DNA of 64,000 nucleotides from Druceiella hillmani. Its lineage: Eukaryota; Arthropoda; Insecta; Lepidoptera; Hepialidae. Location: NCBI GenBank assembly GCA_039881145.1, contig JAYKKI010000095.1, positions 1,051,501 through 1,115,500 on the forward strand, written 5' to 3'. Both the position numbers and the translations under genes were made by a program. The notes beneath the pieces were generated by a model. The model worked only from the letters and a program-made list of their open reading frames with translations. It did not search any database and was not told the origin of the DNA. Shown one piece after another: positions 11,186-24,554 of the stretch (positions are counted from its first letter, which is position 1; each line of letters opens with the position of its first letter).

Positions 11186-11690
11186 CTGATAGTGACGAAA
11201 CTCTATTGGTAAATTCTGTGTTCCCATTAGTCAGTTTCTTTTATCACATGTAGATAATGAATTAATAAATATTTTAGTGCGTACGTCAATATTACGTTTT
11301 GGTAGAATTTAAGTTTTCTTAAAAACAATTATTTTATTTTATCGGCTAATTTACACTTCTATGATATCTCGATATCATGATGAATGGTCGATAAATATGC
11401 GAACTACACTAAAATATTCTAACGATTTTAAATCTATGGAATGTTTTTTGTTAGCGAACTAAACAAACGTATCTCAAGCGTACGGAAATCGGAAACAGTT
11501 TCATGACTTAGGGAGGTGGAAGAGAAAAGTGATCCTAAAAAATGATTGACTCGTTTAGAGTTCATTTGTTTTAAGGGACGACACGTCTTCATACATTGGG
11601 ATGAAAATGCCACTACTGTGTTATTATTTCTTCCGACCAATATGCCATGCCACTTATTATATGCACTGTGCAGTTGGGTATTTTAATATT
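11186..11690 (+). repeat. Diverged direct duplication, unit 2 (partial)
   Basis: This is the second, partial copy of the unit at 10,225-11,185, at an estimated 75-80% identity. Similarity fades after about 11,690. The minus-strand frame at 11,434-11,640 has no counterpart in unit 1. Confidence 0.7.
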
Positions 11691-12652
11691 TATCATTATT
11701 GTTTAATGAGAGCATTAAAAATTATAAAAAAGGCAAACATTTGATCTGAATGGCGTTTGAGTGTAAGAATAAGTACATTCGATTCAGTGCATTCCCCTTG
11801 AGTATAGGTACCACACTATGAGATACTCTTTATATATCTTTCTATATATAAAAACAGTAATGTACCGCTCCGGACTTGTATTACTTTTAGTCCTCGTTAT
11901 TGGACGCTGATATTAGCTTGGAAGATGTTTGTGTTTGCGCTCAGCTCTATTCACTTTATCCAAAGTGGGTTGCAGCATTGAGACTCGGGCTATGCGGAGC
12001 TGGTAAAATATATTTTTTAATCATATCCCCACAATACATTAGGTAGGTGTAGTACATTTTAATATTATCGGATTTAAAATAGAACATAAAAAAACATTGT
12101 GTCTTTTTCGGGCTATGTATGTCAAAATTATAAGATCACTTGTCCCGTTTTTCTGTCTGCCACAGCTGTTTTTTTAGAAACCACTTGAGGTAGGAATTTG
12201 GAATTTGTTAAATTAACAAACCTTTTAACACATACCTAAATAAATAGTACTTAGAAATTTGTACATGGCAATTTTAGAAGGGTGCGAGTGGCTAGGTTTT
12301 AAGTTCAAATTAAGTATTCTAATTTTTTTAAATATTCCATATATGGCGTGGGGCATCATTTAAAAAGGACCATAATTAAAATAAATATATTTTTCATGAT
12401 TTTGGGTAGTATATCTTCAGAGTTTAATTAAAAAAATATTAAGAAATATGTTCCCCCTAACTTATATCCAGAACTACTTAATCTAAAATTATTAAAAAAC
12501 AGGATTTTCAGAAGCCTACGCAAAGAATTCTATACATTACGTTTTTTTAGATATTTACGAGTATGAATATGTCAATCTACTTAATTATATTACATGTTAG
12601 TAAATATTTATTGCGCTAGAAGTTTATATAAGTGATGGCTTATGAAAAGTAA
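11691..12652. other. Intergenic DNA with interspersed-repeat flavour
   Basis: Around 12,145-12,300 the phrase CTGTCTGCCACAGCTGTTTTT followed by AACCACTTGAGGTAG resembles the 3' untranslated part of an insect interspersed repeat. I cannot assign a family. The rest shows nothing recognisable. Confidence 0.3.
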
Positions 12653-12690
12653 AGTAATTGCACTGGAAAGCCAGTATGGAATACTTAAAA
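12653..12690 (+). repeat. Short inverted repeat, left copy
   Basis: A 38-bp segment (AAGTAATTGCACTGGAAA..CCAGTATGGAATACTT) recurs in reverse complement at 14,664-14,697 with one or two mismatches. The two copies are about 2.0 kb apart and may be ends of a large degraded element or two copies of one small repeat. Confidence 0.75.
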
Positions 12691-13489
12691 ATTTTAAAGG
12701 AAGGCAAAAATTATTGTTGGTTGCTTTGACAAGAAATATCAAACAAAGGAATAGTGGGTGCTTCGGGTCAGTATAAATATACTTTGAATCTATTAAATTA
12801 TATTTAAAACGGGAAATAAGTTATTTGACCGTTTTCAAAGGTCCGTTTTTAGGTCGGGGATTTTTAAATGTTTATAAGTAATGAAAGAATATTAAATTAG
12901 AATTGAGCGATATAATCGATACTCAGATTTTAAAGATCTCACACATAAAACTTCTATTGCAATAGTTGTTTAGACCCGATATTCTTATCCTAGTAATCAT
13001 CGGTACCGTTTTTACGTCTACCTTTGCTAACGTAACTTTTATTCTACTATAATACTTTATTTCCCTAGGTGATTCATCCATCCCTTCTCAGGGTTTTGGT
13101 TGACTCTTTTCGAAACGCTAGCTCTGGTAGAAGTTGGTTTCAGAAGTATGCCCTCCTATAACCATAAACAATTCATAAATATTTGTAATATTTTAATATA
13201 AACCGTTAAGTGATGATTATATTTGACATATAATAAAAATTAATATTACTGTCTTCTCATTATCTGACAACTCCGGACGTCAGATGACTAACATCAGCTA
13301 CACATAATTTATCTCACGCTAGTCGTATCAGTTGTCGTTAAAATAGAAAATGATAACTTACATTATTTATAATTAGTGAATTGGTTAGTCTTATGTTATC
13401 GTTAGTTTATAATTCTCAAAATAAATGACATAAAGTGAAGATATTTATTTATAAGCCTGATATTAAACATGCAATCAAATTACAATCAG

Positions 13490-13590
13490 TGCATCACTAG
13501 GTTATACATATTTAGGTTATACATTTTATACTAGGTCATTATATCGTAGTCATTTACTAGGTTATACATACTAGGTTATACATTTTATAC
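13490..13590 (+). repeat. Short tandem repeat of ACTAGGTTATACAT
   Basis: TAGGTTATACAT occurs four times within 100 bp, two of them followed by TTTATACT. This is a local minisatellite. Confidence 0.75.
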
Positions 13591-13699
13591 TTAATTTAAA
13601 AGTTCTCTCTGGTTTATTATAATTGCCAGAGTTTAAGTTCAAGTCCCATCTAGGCTATGAATAATTTCAATGATAGTATTAGAATAATATAAATTACCT

Positions 13700-14169
<470 letters not shown>

Positions 14170-14515
14170 ACAGCACGCTAAGTGATACCATGCGTGTGTA
14201 TACTAGATAGCAAAAAAATGTCGCCCGGCCGGAAATCCGCCAAGTTGAATACATTTAAACGCCCCCTACTGGCGAATCTGACAAGAGAGTTACAAATTTT
14301 TGACTTTTGTAATTTTTGTTCCATATCTCTACTTTTAATCTATGGCTGTATTGAAGGTCAAGTGGCCACGAAACGCCTGTGATGCAAACGCCCAAGTACA
14401 GCTGAATGTAACACGAGAGTTCACGACAGTACGTTTCGGCTAAGCCGAAATTTTCGGTCGCTTTGTGCCCGAAATCGAAGCTTTGGCCGAAATTTAAGTC
14501 GGTCACTACTGAATA
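14170..14515. mobile_element. GC-richer island, possible small DNA transposon (MITE-like)
   Basis: This 345-bp block has clearly more G+C than its surroundings. Near its right end it carries a self-complementary motif (TTTCGGCTAAGCCGAAA) and a second CGGCCGAAA. Its outer edges, AGTGGAGTGACAGC on the left and GTCGGTCACTACTG on the right, are loosely inverted copies (AGTGAC core). Short open frames run on both strands but resemble nothing known. A degraded non-autonomous DNA transposon is the best guess; an isolated exon is possible. Confidence 0.3.
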
Positions 14516-14663
14516 ATATTAAAAATATGAAGGTGTTTTAATTTATTTCATTATAATTCTGCTTGGTTAGAAATAAATTACAATCAAACTCGATGTGAAA
14601 TTCTTAATGGAGTAATAGTTGGATTATTATCGACAATGTCGCTTGTGTTTGTTTGTTTTTTAA

Positions 14664-14697
14664 GTATTCCATACTGGGTTTCCAGTGCAATTACTTA
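14664..14697 (-). repeat. Short inverted repeat, right copy
   Basis: Reverse-complement partner of 12,653-12,690 (AAGTATTCCATACTGG...TTTCCAGTGCAATTACTT). Confidence 0.75.
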
Positions 14698-15164
14698 TCA
14701 CTTGTGTTTGTTTGTCATCAGTATATCGTAACATGTAGCACGCGTGTGCCTATGTAATATGCTGAAATGCTTTTAAATTTTTTCTCAACTTTGAAATTCT
14801 GCTTAATTAATATGCAAGCAACAACGCTTTTTGACCAGTTCATGAAATAACAAATGAACTGGTAATTTAAATTATTATTCATTTACGCCACGACCATCGC
14901 AAAGAGCATTTTAAATAAAAGCATTTCGGCGTTTCATTTTTAATATTTTTATCTCTTAACCCATAATAACTGAAAAATGTAACAAAATATACATTGTCTT
15001 TGTCTTTAACCATATATATATTACATATATTACACATATATATTACCTTAGAGGATAATTTTTTACGTCTGTGTATATCTAAAGATAAATCAATATTACC
15101 TTTTAATTTTACTGGAGTCAGTCACACTTACTTACGTAATATTTTATTTGCTTCATGCTTAAAA
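14698..15164. other. Intergenic DNA, nothing recognised
   Basis: AT-rich DNA without recognised features. The 89-codon frame starting at 14,994 ends in a (TA)n tract and is judged chance. Confidence 0.5.
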
Positions 15165-15213
15165 ATATGCCTCTACATACTTACCTTTCTACCTACTAAT
15201 ATCCTAGTTGATT

Positions 15214-15257
<44 letters not shown>

Positions 15258-15540
15258 ACTTAATTAAATGCATATCGACTAATATTCTAGATGCTTCGTA
15301 ACTTTACGTAAATCTGTACATACTATCCACTTGCGTACTAATAATATAGTTGCTTCATGCCATTGTATGTACCTTCTACGCTTATCTGCATATCTACTAC
15401 TATGCTTGTTTATGCTCACTTATTTTATTTTACCCATCTATCTTCCTACCTGTTAATGTCTTCGTTACTTCATGTTTGGCGGGTAAGTACGTTCGGAAAT
15501 ACACTGAACATACTTACCCACCAAATTAATTTGTTACATT
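15165..15540 (+). repeat. Degenerate tandem repeat of CTACTAATATTCTAGTTGCTTCAT type
   Basis: About five degraded units spaced 70-80 bp apart share CTACTAATA-C-TAGTTG-TTCAT and CTTACCT-CTACCTA. A (TA)n tract sits inside at about 15,217-15,255. The open frames across it are repeat translations. Confidence 0.5.
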
Positions 15541-16609
15541 CTTTAGTCTAATCGATTAATCCTTGTTATCATCGATTAATCTTTGTTACCACTTTCCAGC
15601 TCCATAATGAGACCATAATGACAAAAACTCTCACCACCATAAGTCAAATGAGCCTAAAGTGGAGACGAATTTATTCCTTATCATTGCGAATGTCATATCA
15701 CATATTCATATCTAGATCCATCATCTGACCCTGGGTGAAATTTGCTACCAAGAGACTCAACAAAGCAAGTCAAATGACCCCAAACTCGATTAACTTACTC
15801 TTCTCCAGTAAAGCCCTAACTAACATTTGTAACTAATGTACTCATAAAGATATGTCAAATGATTTCAAACTTGGTGTAAAATTGTTTAAAGAGATCCTAT
15901 TCTTTTTTCCATTGAGGTTTTCCGTAGGGTTCAACATTAGTTAATTTTCACGTTAACCTTTACTTTCCAAACTAAAAATAATTGGGAGAATTGGTCAACC
16001 CTTCTCCGATTTACGTTATAAATATATTAAAAAAATAAATAATACGCCGTGAATTGGGAAACTCTCCTTGTCTGAAGTTCATACAAAAATAACTCTCTAT
16101 TTTATGTTATATTCCATTATCATCTTTGTATCTCTGGGTTTTTAATGAGCTCTTTGAAGTAAACTTTCTCACAGGAATTTACGACTTTCGCTCAGATATT
16201 CATATTTGCCCATTGGTATTAATATTCTCATTACGGTAACTTTTAATATCTTAGACAGAATATTGTAGTAATATCTTTATTAGTTACAATTTTAAATAAA
16301 GTTAAATGAGCCTCGAGGTTATGGTGTGATATCTGCGGTGTCTACGAATGTTACAGGAATTTCAAAGAAGGTTCGAAGTAACGTAGAGTGTGATTGCTTT
16401 GAGTTTACAATAACTAAACATTTGATGTATATTTTTAGATACATTAGAGACTAAAAATATTTTCTTACAATATTACAATTAAACGATAAAGTTGTAATCG
16501 GTCAGTTGAACTGTTAGAGTCTTACCATTAAAGTTGCATAAGTATAAGCATAAAATTTTGCAAATATATGTTTTATATCGATATCTCTTAGATTGTACGT
16601 ACCATTATA
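15541..16609. other. Intergenic DNA with a weak (A)GTCAAATGA-CC repeat
   Basis: GTCAAATGA followed by C/T-rich and AAACT sequence recurs near 15,645, 15,770 and 15,857, suggesting an old local repeat. Nothing else was recognised. Confidence 0.35.
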
Positions 16610-16770
16610 TAACTAGCGTGACCCGTGCGAAGTCTTCGCATTATTTATTCCATTATGAAGCTCAGATGACAGATCAAACAAATATTTTACTAAAATTGAC
16701 ATATAGAGGCGCAAGTGTCAAAAGCATTGAGCTAAAGCGCCACTTTATTTATACGTGAGTGGATTTGAAA
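16610..16770 (-). mobile_element. Fragment of insect CTAGC-GACCC repeat
   Basis: It starts with AACTAGCGTGACCCGTGCGAAG and continues GTCTTCGCATTATT. This resembles the conserved end of the family seen at 38,559 and, in reverse, at the 3' end of the Helitron-like element ending at 51,633. The orientation assigned is that of the latter. The 74-codon frame across it is not a gene. Confidence 0.45.
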
Positions 16771-18090
16771 TTAAACAAAAATTTTACCGACCGTCAATCA
16801 TATTGACGTTGAGCCGTTAGATGGCAGCATTGCTGTTTTGTGTATATAATTTTAATAATTAATTAATTTGCAAAAACAATAGCAATAATAAATTTTTTAG
16901 TTGTGGACGCTGGTAGAGCAAGCAATTATCTATAAAATGATATATAATTTATGTGGATTAGTTGTGAGGTTTTTGCTAAAAAGGGAGAGTAACATCTTAA
17001 CCTTAGCGTATTAATATATATGATGATTTATTTAATATACCACCAAATGGCTCGAAATAGGTATTAAATGAAACAAAAAATATTTTAAGTGCATCCCATC
17101 GAGTCGGATATGAGCGAATAAGTATTTTAAGGTAAAATCCTTTTAGGAAATATTTAGCAAAAAGGTAACACGTGGAGTGTGATTTGTAATTGTCTTTTTT
17201 TAATTTCGTTCATCGTGCCGTCTTATTTAAACCGGCAGAGTAATCCAAATATAAGAGTACTGTTTTGATACATAGATGTTTGAACACATAGATAACTATT
17301 CTATGTGTTTTTAAATACTTGATGCTATGTAATTGGAACAAGATTTAATTTAATTTCTCATCAAATGTCGGTATCTGATTTGTTTTTTAAATTTCAAACT
17401 AATAGTGCAGACAAACATTGTACGTCATTGTGAAACTTGATAGTTCGTAAATAGTGCTTATAAACCTGTCAAGCTCGAGTGCAATTCTTACTGTGTGAAT
17501 TCGGCATTTTTTTAGGTATTTTTAAACATTTCATGTGTATAATCTTTCCATTAAATTGTTTACAAAATTTTAACTTTTTGGAAAGTTAACTTTTGGAAAG
17601 CACACTGTATATAAAAAAACACAATAAAACACAGAGTCAGAAATCATTGCTATTTAAATTTGTTACTTTATTTGTGCTTTAAGACCTCCCTATAATCTTG
17701 CAAGATATTACGATAACTTGCAAGATTGTAGGTCGACTGGAAGTGCTCTGTAGTTTTTTATGAGGGTATAAATAAAAAAAAATATGCTTTAAAGGATCAT
17801 CTTTGATGATCTTTTGATGGTAATATAATGCCATATTTCTCAGTATACGATGTTAAGTTCAACTTGAAGCTCAAGCTGTTTCTGAGAAGAAGGCTTTAAC
17901 AGATAGACGGACGTACAACAAAGTAGTCTTATTAACAGGTCCCTAAACATGATAAATGGAACTACAATTTTCTCTTCAAAGAACTAACAAATGATATCCC
18001 CATTAATATATATAGGGGCGAGAAAAAATTATCTTCACTTTATATGTACGACGGACGAACATGACTAAACTATAAGAGAACCATTTTTGG
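16771..18090. other. Intergenic DNA, nothing recognised
   Basis: About 1.3 kb of AT-rich DNA. A small inverted repeat of CTTGCAAGAT lies near 17,697-17,727. I found no gene or transposon signature. Confidence 0.5.
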
Positions 18091-18102
18091 AGCCTCAAAA
18101 TA

Positions 18103-18135
18103 CACACACACACACATGCACGCACGCAAGCATGC
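18103..18135. repeat. (CA)n microsatellite with CACGCA variants
   Basis: ACACACACACACACATGCACGCACGC is a short dinucleotide tract. Confidence 0.85.
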
Positions 18136-18171
18136 ACATATAGATACATTTTTATTTACATTTATTCATGC

Positions 18172-18335
18172 TAGTGACCCGGACCAGCTTCGCACTGGTA
18201 GGTAATGGAAAGGACAATTCTCAGATATATAGATTTTTTCCAACTTCATCCGTAATTAACACCTTAGATCAGTCAATTTGTACAAAATCTATATCAACTA
18301 TACCCCTCTGGGGTAACCTTAAGATCGTTTGTCTG
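18172..18335 (-). mobile_element. Second fragment of the CTAG-GACCC repeat family
   Basis: GCTAGTGACCCGGACCAGCTTCGCACTGG at the start, followed about 130 bp later by ACCCCTCTGGGGTAAC, matches a pattern common in insect interspersed repeats. The family is uncertain. Confidence 0.45.
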
Positions 18336-21029
18336 GCGAAATGAAGTAACAAATGTATCTGTCGGACCTTTGTACAAAGCCTGTAGATTAGATGAAAACA
18401 CAATTGATGTAGAGATTTCTGACTCTTTATTTATAAAACAATGTCATGTTTACTAAATATTAATTAAAAATTTTAGTGAATTGTATTATAATACGAATTA
18501 TGAAATAATTATACCAAGAAGATTAATAACCAGAAGACGTATGTTTATAGACAAAATTAAAATATTTATTTATGTATAACATTTATTACGTCCAATGGAT
18601 TAGGTGCAAAAACAAACATATTATATTTTGATATCGCATGTGATATGGTAGCGAACAATTAGCTGTGTAAAAAAACATTGAATAGTGAAATCCATTCCAG
18701 CAACGTTTAAATTTTGAGCCTGTGCTTTATTTATCGTGAGTCACAATGTTAGCCTCTAAAAAATAAAAAGAGGATGACGAACAACACTCTCATGCAAAAT
18801 AAATATACACCTCTGATATACTAACGATTTATGCAGCCCATATCAATCAAGTCCTAATCCATACTAGATTTACGCAGCCTATATCAGTCCTTTATTTATT
18901 GTCGTTAAAAATGCTAGCCGTAAAAGAAAATTTCTTTGAAATGACATTCTGTTTTAAAAATCAAAGTTACTGTGATAAGCAAATTGATTCAAAGGCGCAG
19001 ATATGGTTGTGGGACTGTTACTGACTTTACCTGAGAAATTTGCTATAAAGAAGTTTTTGAAATCGCAGGGACAGATGTGATAAGTGAATGTTTGAAAAAA
19101 TAAAAAGAGGCAACTTTTCCTTCAGGATACCGTATTAATGGCAAAGATATACATTCTACATATTTTTCTGTTGTCAATATAAGAGTATTTTGACTGAAAA
19201 GCAAGTTGTGCGTTTATTAAATATAGCCTTTATGATAGTTTTGACGTAAATACATATTATTTTAACTCTGTTACCATATTTCACGTATTGTTGGTGAAAT
19301 ATTGTATGGTCAGTTCAAGGAGAATAATTACGCGGTGTATCGAAAAAGTTATGAGATGAAACAAAAAATTGGATTTTGAGATTTAAATTTTTTAGTTTTA
19401 GAAGTAATCTGCAGAATTTATTTAAAATTCCTTATGTAAAATGTATTTTAAAAGCATTTTTTCTAGCAGTGTTTTCATCAAAATATATTTTCTCTTTTTC
19501 TTTCCAACAGGTGCCGTGTTCCTTTAAAAAATATATATAAATTTGAGATAATATTTTTTGAGACCTTTTGTACGATTATGCGTTATTTTGGCAAGTCTTT
19601 GACTAGTCAAGTTATTTTGACACTTCTAGTTGAACTTAAAACTTGGCATTTGGATAGCATTCTCAATATTTACAAATCTCGGCAATTGCTAGCTTTTTTT
19701 TTATAAAATGAAGATAAAATTAGAAAATGAAAAAAATTTAAAAGAACATATTGACAAAGAACCTTTATTTCGTTGTTTCTGAATATGTTTCTGAAAAATA
19801 TTGGGTTATTAAAGACCGTTTACATAATACTAAATTTCAGGATTTTATGAAATATGTTCGAAATTTATTTTATTATGAAAAAACTTAAAAAAATTCTTGG
19901 TAGTACCATTTATTTACAGGTTTCAACTAGGGGCGTATAAATATTTTTGACGAAAAATGTATATTTTGATCAAGATTACTGTTAACTCTGATAATATACA
20001 GTACAAAGAATTTGATACGAAAACGTAGGTCAAACCAATTATAATACAAAAATACTACTTTTTATTGGTTTTGTATGTTTATTTTGTTAAAATTGGCTTT
20101 TTACAACTCAATTCTTGCCCGAATTTTTAAAAAAAGACAAGTTTAGAAGATTCATTCTAAACAATTATGCTTAATTCTGAAATGCGGAAAAGGCAATCTT
20201 CTTTAACTATAATAAAAAACTATTTAGACTAACGCAATAAAAAAAGAGAAAAAGAAAAATGTTTTTTCTTAAAAATATCGGTTTTCCATACATCACGTAT
20301 ATCCGCAACTCCACAAAGGCAAGCGGCGTTACTAACGGGTGTATTAATAATTTTACGATTAATAATATCCATTTCGAAAACGGATATTTAGTAATCGTAC
20401 GTATTTATTATGTACATATTTAAGGGATATTTAGTATTAATAACTTAGTGATAAGACGCTCACAATGCTCTGTTTCATGTGCAATTTGGCTCTTAAAATC
20501 GTATCTAGTCAAAATATCTCACGGTACTAATCATGGGATAATTTTATTCATGAAATAAAAGGTAAATATTTGAAAAAAGTCTTCTGGTTCATATATATTG
20601 AGTAATGAAACTTTTGTTATTAAATATTTTAAAATGGAATGAAGCGCATTTAAAATTTAAAATACTGACTTCTTTGACGTTTCTGATATAACCAAATTGT
20701 CGCTGCTTCTTAATGTTTTTCACTGTATGAATTTTAGAGTAAAAAAGTATGTTGTTTCGTTGAAAATATCTAAAAAATTATAATAATTAACTATAGTTCA
20801 TAATGACATTTATAGTAACGATAAAGACATTTTTGAATTTTGTTATTTCCTAGAAAAATAATAATTAATTCTTATCTCTACATTTATTCAAGGATTGAAA
20901 GATTGCGTAAACATATTAATATATTTTCAATATACTTGTAATCCTCTAATATTTATAAAAGAGCCTTTGGAAACATTGAAGATTTCTAAAGAAATTGAAA
21001 ATTTAATGTTTTATTTTTAAATAAATTTA
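18336..21029. other. About 2.7 kb of AT-rich DNA, no gene recognised
   Basis: I found no open frame above background, transposon motif or RNA gene. CTTTTTCTTTCCAACAG at about 19,494-19,510 looks like a splice acceptor, but no coding sequence follows it. Confidence 0.5.
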
Positions 21030-22210
21030 ATTTTAGGCGGATGGATTTACAAATGGATTTTATACTTAGAGCCCAGTGAGTATAAGATTCAATATATTGT
21101 TATTGAGTAAAGAACGCCAAATTTAATTCCATCACAATTAAGAAAATTTTCGAAAAAAGCTATTATTAATTCATATTAAAATAAAACTATATTTTAATTC
21201 TAATCATGCACTATCACCATCTAAGTTTTATAAAATTCTGCCCAACCGTTGATGTTTAATTGACTGACAAACTTCTAAACATATTGAGCGATGATATAAC
21301 CTTAATGACTCTTAATGCGTCATATCTTCGTAGATAAATATTTATGAAATTAACTTTTTATATACGTCATCCTCAATTTATATCAATTTGATTAGGGCTG
21401 CACGGTTAAATGCTGGTTTTGGACACCATAGGCAAGTGATCTATAGAATCAACATATTAGTATTGAGAAAATTTTTAGATAAAAGGAGTTTTAATTCCTA
21501 CTAAAATAAAAGTATATGTTAATTAATTTCATGTACTATGATCATCCATATTTCATAAAAATTTGCCCTTCCTTTAAGGCTTGATAAATCAATAAAAATA
21601 CAAACACATTAGAAGTGGATGTAACTTAGACCTCTTTAATAAATCTTAGAAAAATATTTATGAATTAAATTTTATGTAAATATTTTTATAAACAATTAAA
21701 AATACCGACTTTTGTCATACTGCTGGTAGGAATTTTTTTTTGTGTTAAAAACTAGTTCATATCAAGAATTATATTTAGATTTCATGAAAATTTGTCCAGT
21801 AGTTGCAGCGTGATTTGGTGACAAATATTGAAACATATTTAAAAGTAATGTGACTTTAAAGACTATATTTAATACGGGGTAATTCTTTCGATCAACTGTT
21901 ATGAATTTGGTTTTGCATACATGTCATAACAAAATTATACTCAAGGACAGTGGGTTCACATGCAGTCTTTTGGCTTTAGAGCCACGTAAACAAAAGGTTT
22001 TACAAACACATTTCTATAATCGAGTTAAAATACCGAGTTTCACTATATTGCAATTAGGCAATATTTGAAAAAAAAGTAATTCATATATTAATTAGTGTCA
22101 TGAACCATATCAATTTAAGTTTCACGAAAATAAATTTGTTGGCGATATCTGATTGGGTAATATTACAATCTAGAGCTCAAAGCAGCTATCGAAGTTTGAT
22201 TGGGTAATAA
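21030..22210 (+). repeat. Degenerate tandem array, about four units of 300 bp
   Basis: Four units each contain, in order, a TTCATATTAA-like segment, TCATG-ACTAT-A-CATC-A-TTTCAT-AAAAT-TG, a CCC/TCCAG-CGTTG-like segment, and TTGA-TGACAAAxAT. They begin near 21,060, 21,400, 21,710 and 22,030. The TTTCATGAAAATTTGTCCAGTAGTT phrase is typical of interspersed-repeat ends in insects, so this may be an amplified repeat tail. Divergence is high. Confidence 0.5.
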
Positions 22211-24088
22211 ACATCCAAATGTATTTTTCGTGAAATTATTATTATATGCCAGTGAAGCCGTAGCTAACATTTTATATGCTTTCCACAACGCGAACTACAT
22301 CTATGTCATATTTGGAAGCGATTTGTTTCTCGGTTGCAAAGTTATGAGCCACAAACAAATCAATATTTGGCTTTAAAATAATACTGATTTTTCGCTACTT
22401 AAATATTATTACTATTCTGTTCTCATCGATATCTACAGTGTGAATGTTCCCGTGAATACTCCACAAAGTTTTTGTAAATATTCAGCAATAAATTCGTAAA
22501 AGTTCGTGCTTGTGGGATCAAAGATTGGGGATGGGGTATTATTTGCGAGCTGTGTCTTTAGCGAAGGCTACATTTTTTCAAGTTAATCTGAAAATTTTGC
22601 AAAATTATCTGGTCAATCTGAACTTTCCGTGACCTAAGAATGGAAGAGGGGGTGAGGGGGCTTTTAAAATTTTAGGTTTCTAGATCCGAAGATTTAGACT
22701 TTGTTGGCATATCAGTCATTTGATCCTTTTCCCTTTTTATACGTATTAAATGCTGTGTCTGCATTGAATCATATTCCATAAGTAATACAACTGAGGTGCG
22801 CTACGTGGGTTCTGTATTCACTTAGAATTGATATATCATAATATTTTTTTAACCACACTAGGCTACGACTTCAAAATTCATAATTAAGTATTAAATAAAA
22901 ACATAGAGCATATATTATTTTTTATAAATTTTGTTCAATATGTTTTGATTTAAGTATCATTTAAATAGCTTCCAGATTTTTTAACAAAGGTTGATACGAT
23001 GAGGAAGTATGACCATGAAAGCCGTGGTAAGAGCGCACTGACTCGCATAAATAACTTACGGAAAGAAAGAAATATCTCTAGATGTATTAAGTCGTGATTA
23101 GTACAAACCTTTTACCATTCCAGCTTTTTCTGCGGCGCTGTATTATAGACGCTGAATGTAGCCGATTGTAAAAGTATGGATGCCTATGAATATGAATAAT
23201 ATATCATGGAGAAAACACAGAATCTATATCCCAATTCTGAAATAAGGTGAGATCAAAGATGTGAGATCGTGGCGCTAGTCGCTGAACAGACCAGACGCAT
23301 GCTATCATATTATGTCCTGTACAGCATCGAAAAGAGGAAAGTAGGACGAAACATAGTAAAAGAAAACCTATTATCACAAGAGATCCGTGACTCTCCCCAG
23401 TACAGGACCGACTATAACGTTCTGAAAGACGTGTATACAAAAGACGTCAAGAGGCTAACATTTTTTGGTTAAAAAACTTTTAGTTTATTGGCTTAAGAGG
23501 ATGTCATCGACCCCTACTATTTATTTCACTACTTTATAGAGATGAGATAAGGCGATGTGTTTTTAAATTATAATTGAGAACATAACTGAGATGAATATAA
23601 CTCACTATTTAAACTTTATGCCACTGAAGATGCTTGCTCGTTTTTCGATTTAGTTGAACTTCTTGTGAATATGAACTTCTTGTAGTTTCCTCAACTTCAA
23701 ATTGTTAATATTAATTGCAATATGAAACTCGCTTGGATACATCAGCGTGCTACTGAAGTTTGTCGTTCTAGTAGCAATTATACGTAATGAGTTATTTAAA
23801 GATAGATAAATTTTCAAAACACACACAATATACAAGTTGAAGGGTAAACATTATAAATACCATTATAATTCTTAATACTTTATTTCTTTAGAAATAAATC
23901 ATTCGGATTCGTTGTCTCCTTATAACAAATATGTCATAAAGTTGAAATACCTGAATACATATTTTTATGTATGACGAGTAATTAAAATTCTTTCGAAGCG
24001 TGGCCCAATTTTTTTTAAACTTAATTAAAAATATTAAATAAAATACTAAAACCAAATTTTTACAATGGACGACGTGGTATAATGAATG
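22211..24088. other. Intergenic DNA with a GC-richer patch at 23,190-23,450
   Basis: Open frames on both strands overlap at 23,204-23,472. The plus-strand 67-codon frame is basic and charged; the minus-strand 78-codon frame has a hydrophobic run. Neither matches a family I know, and no splice context is evident. I cannot tell whether this is a real exon. Confidence 0.3.
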
Positions 24089-24554
24089 AACATTATATCG
24101 CATCCCAACTTATTGAAGCTGATCCATAATTAAAATATACCTAATATTTTCTGATAGATGGCGGTAATATAAACTAACTAAATAAAACTTGTCTCACTAA
24201 TCTCGCCTGTACTGACGCTTATGAAAAAATATTCCGTCACTTTAACAAATTTGTATTTATTATCCTTACTAGTATGAATAATGTTGCAACGTTGTTTTCT
24301 TATTTGTTTATGTATTTCACTTTCACAATTTAGCTATTCATTAAATTTTCACTAAATCAGACCTGTGGAATGGATCTGGAGTTTGGGAAAATGTATATTT
24401 TTTTTCTAAAGTGGCGTCTTTGTAAATACGAAAAGTAAATATTTAGTGACTGATATTCAAGAAAGAGCGAAGAATATTTTGTAATCGTAGTACGAAACAA
24501 AAAGCTACATAAATAAACGGCTATGAATGGACATTATATCGCATCCCAACTTAA
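24089..24554 (+). repeat. Pair of 23-bp direct repeats about 440 bp apart
   Basis: ACATTATATCGCATCCCAACTTA occurs at 24,090-24,112 and again at 24,531-24,553, each preceded by ATGAATGA or ATGAATGG. A perfect 23-mer repeated at this spacing suggests a local duplication, or an insertion flanked by duplicated sequence. No terminal repeats were found inside. Confidence 0.7.

Noticed and set aside
23204..23472. Overlapping open frames on both strands in a GC-richer patch
   Set aside because: No family resemblance, no splice or promoter context, and both strands are open. I left it as unannotated DNA.
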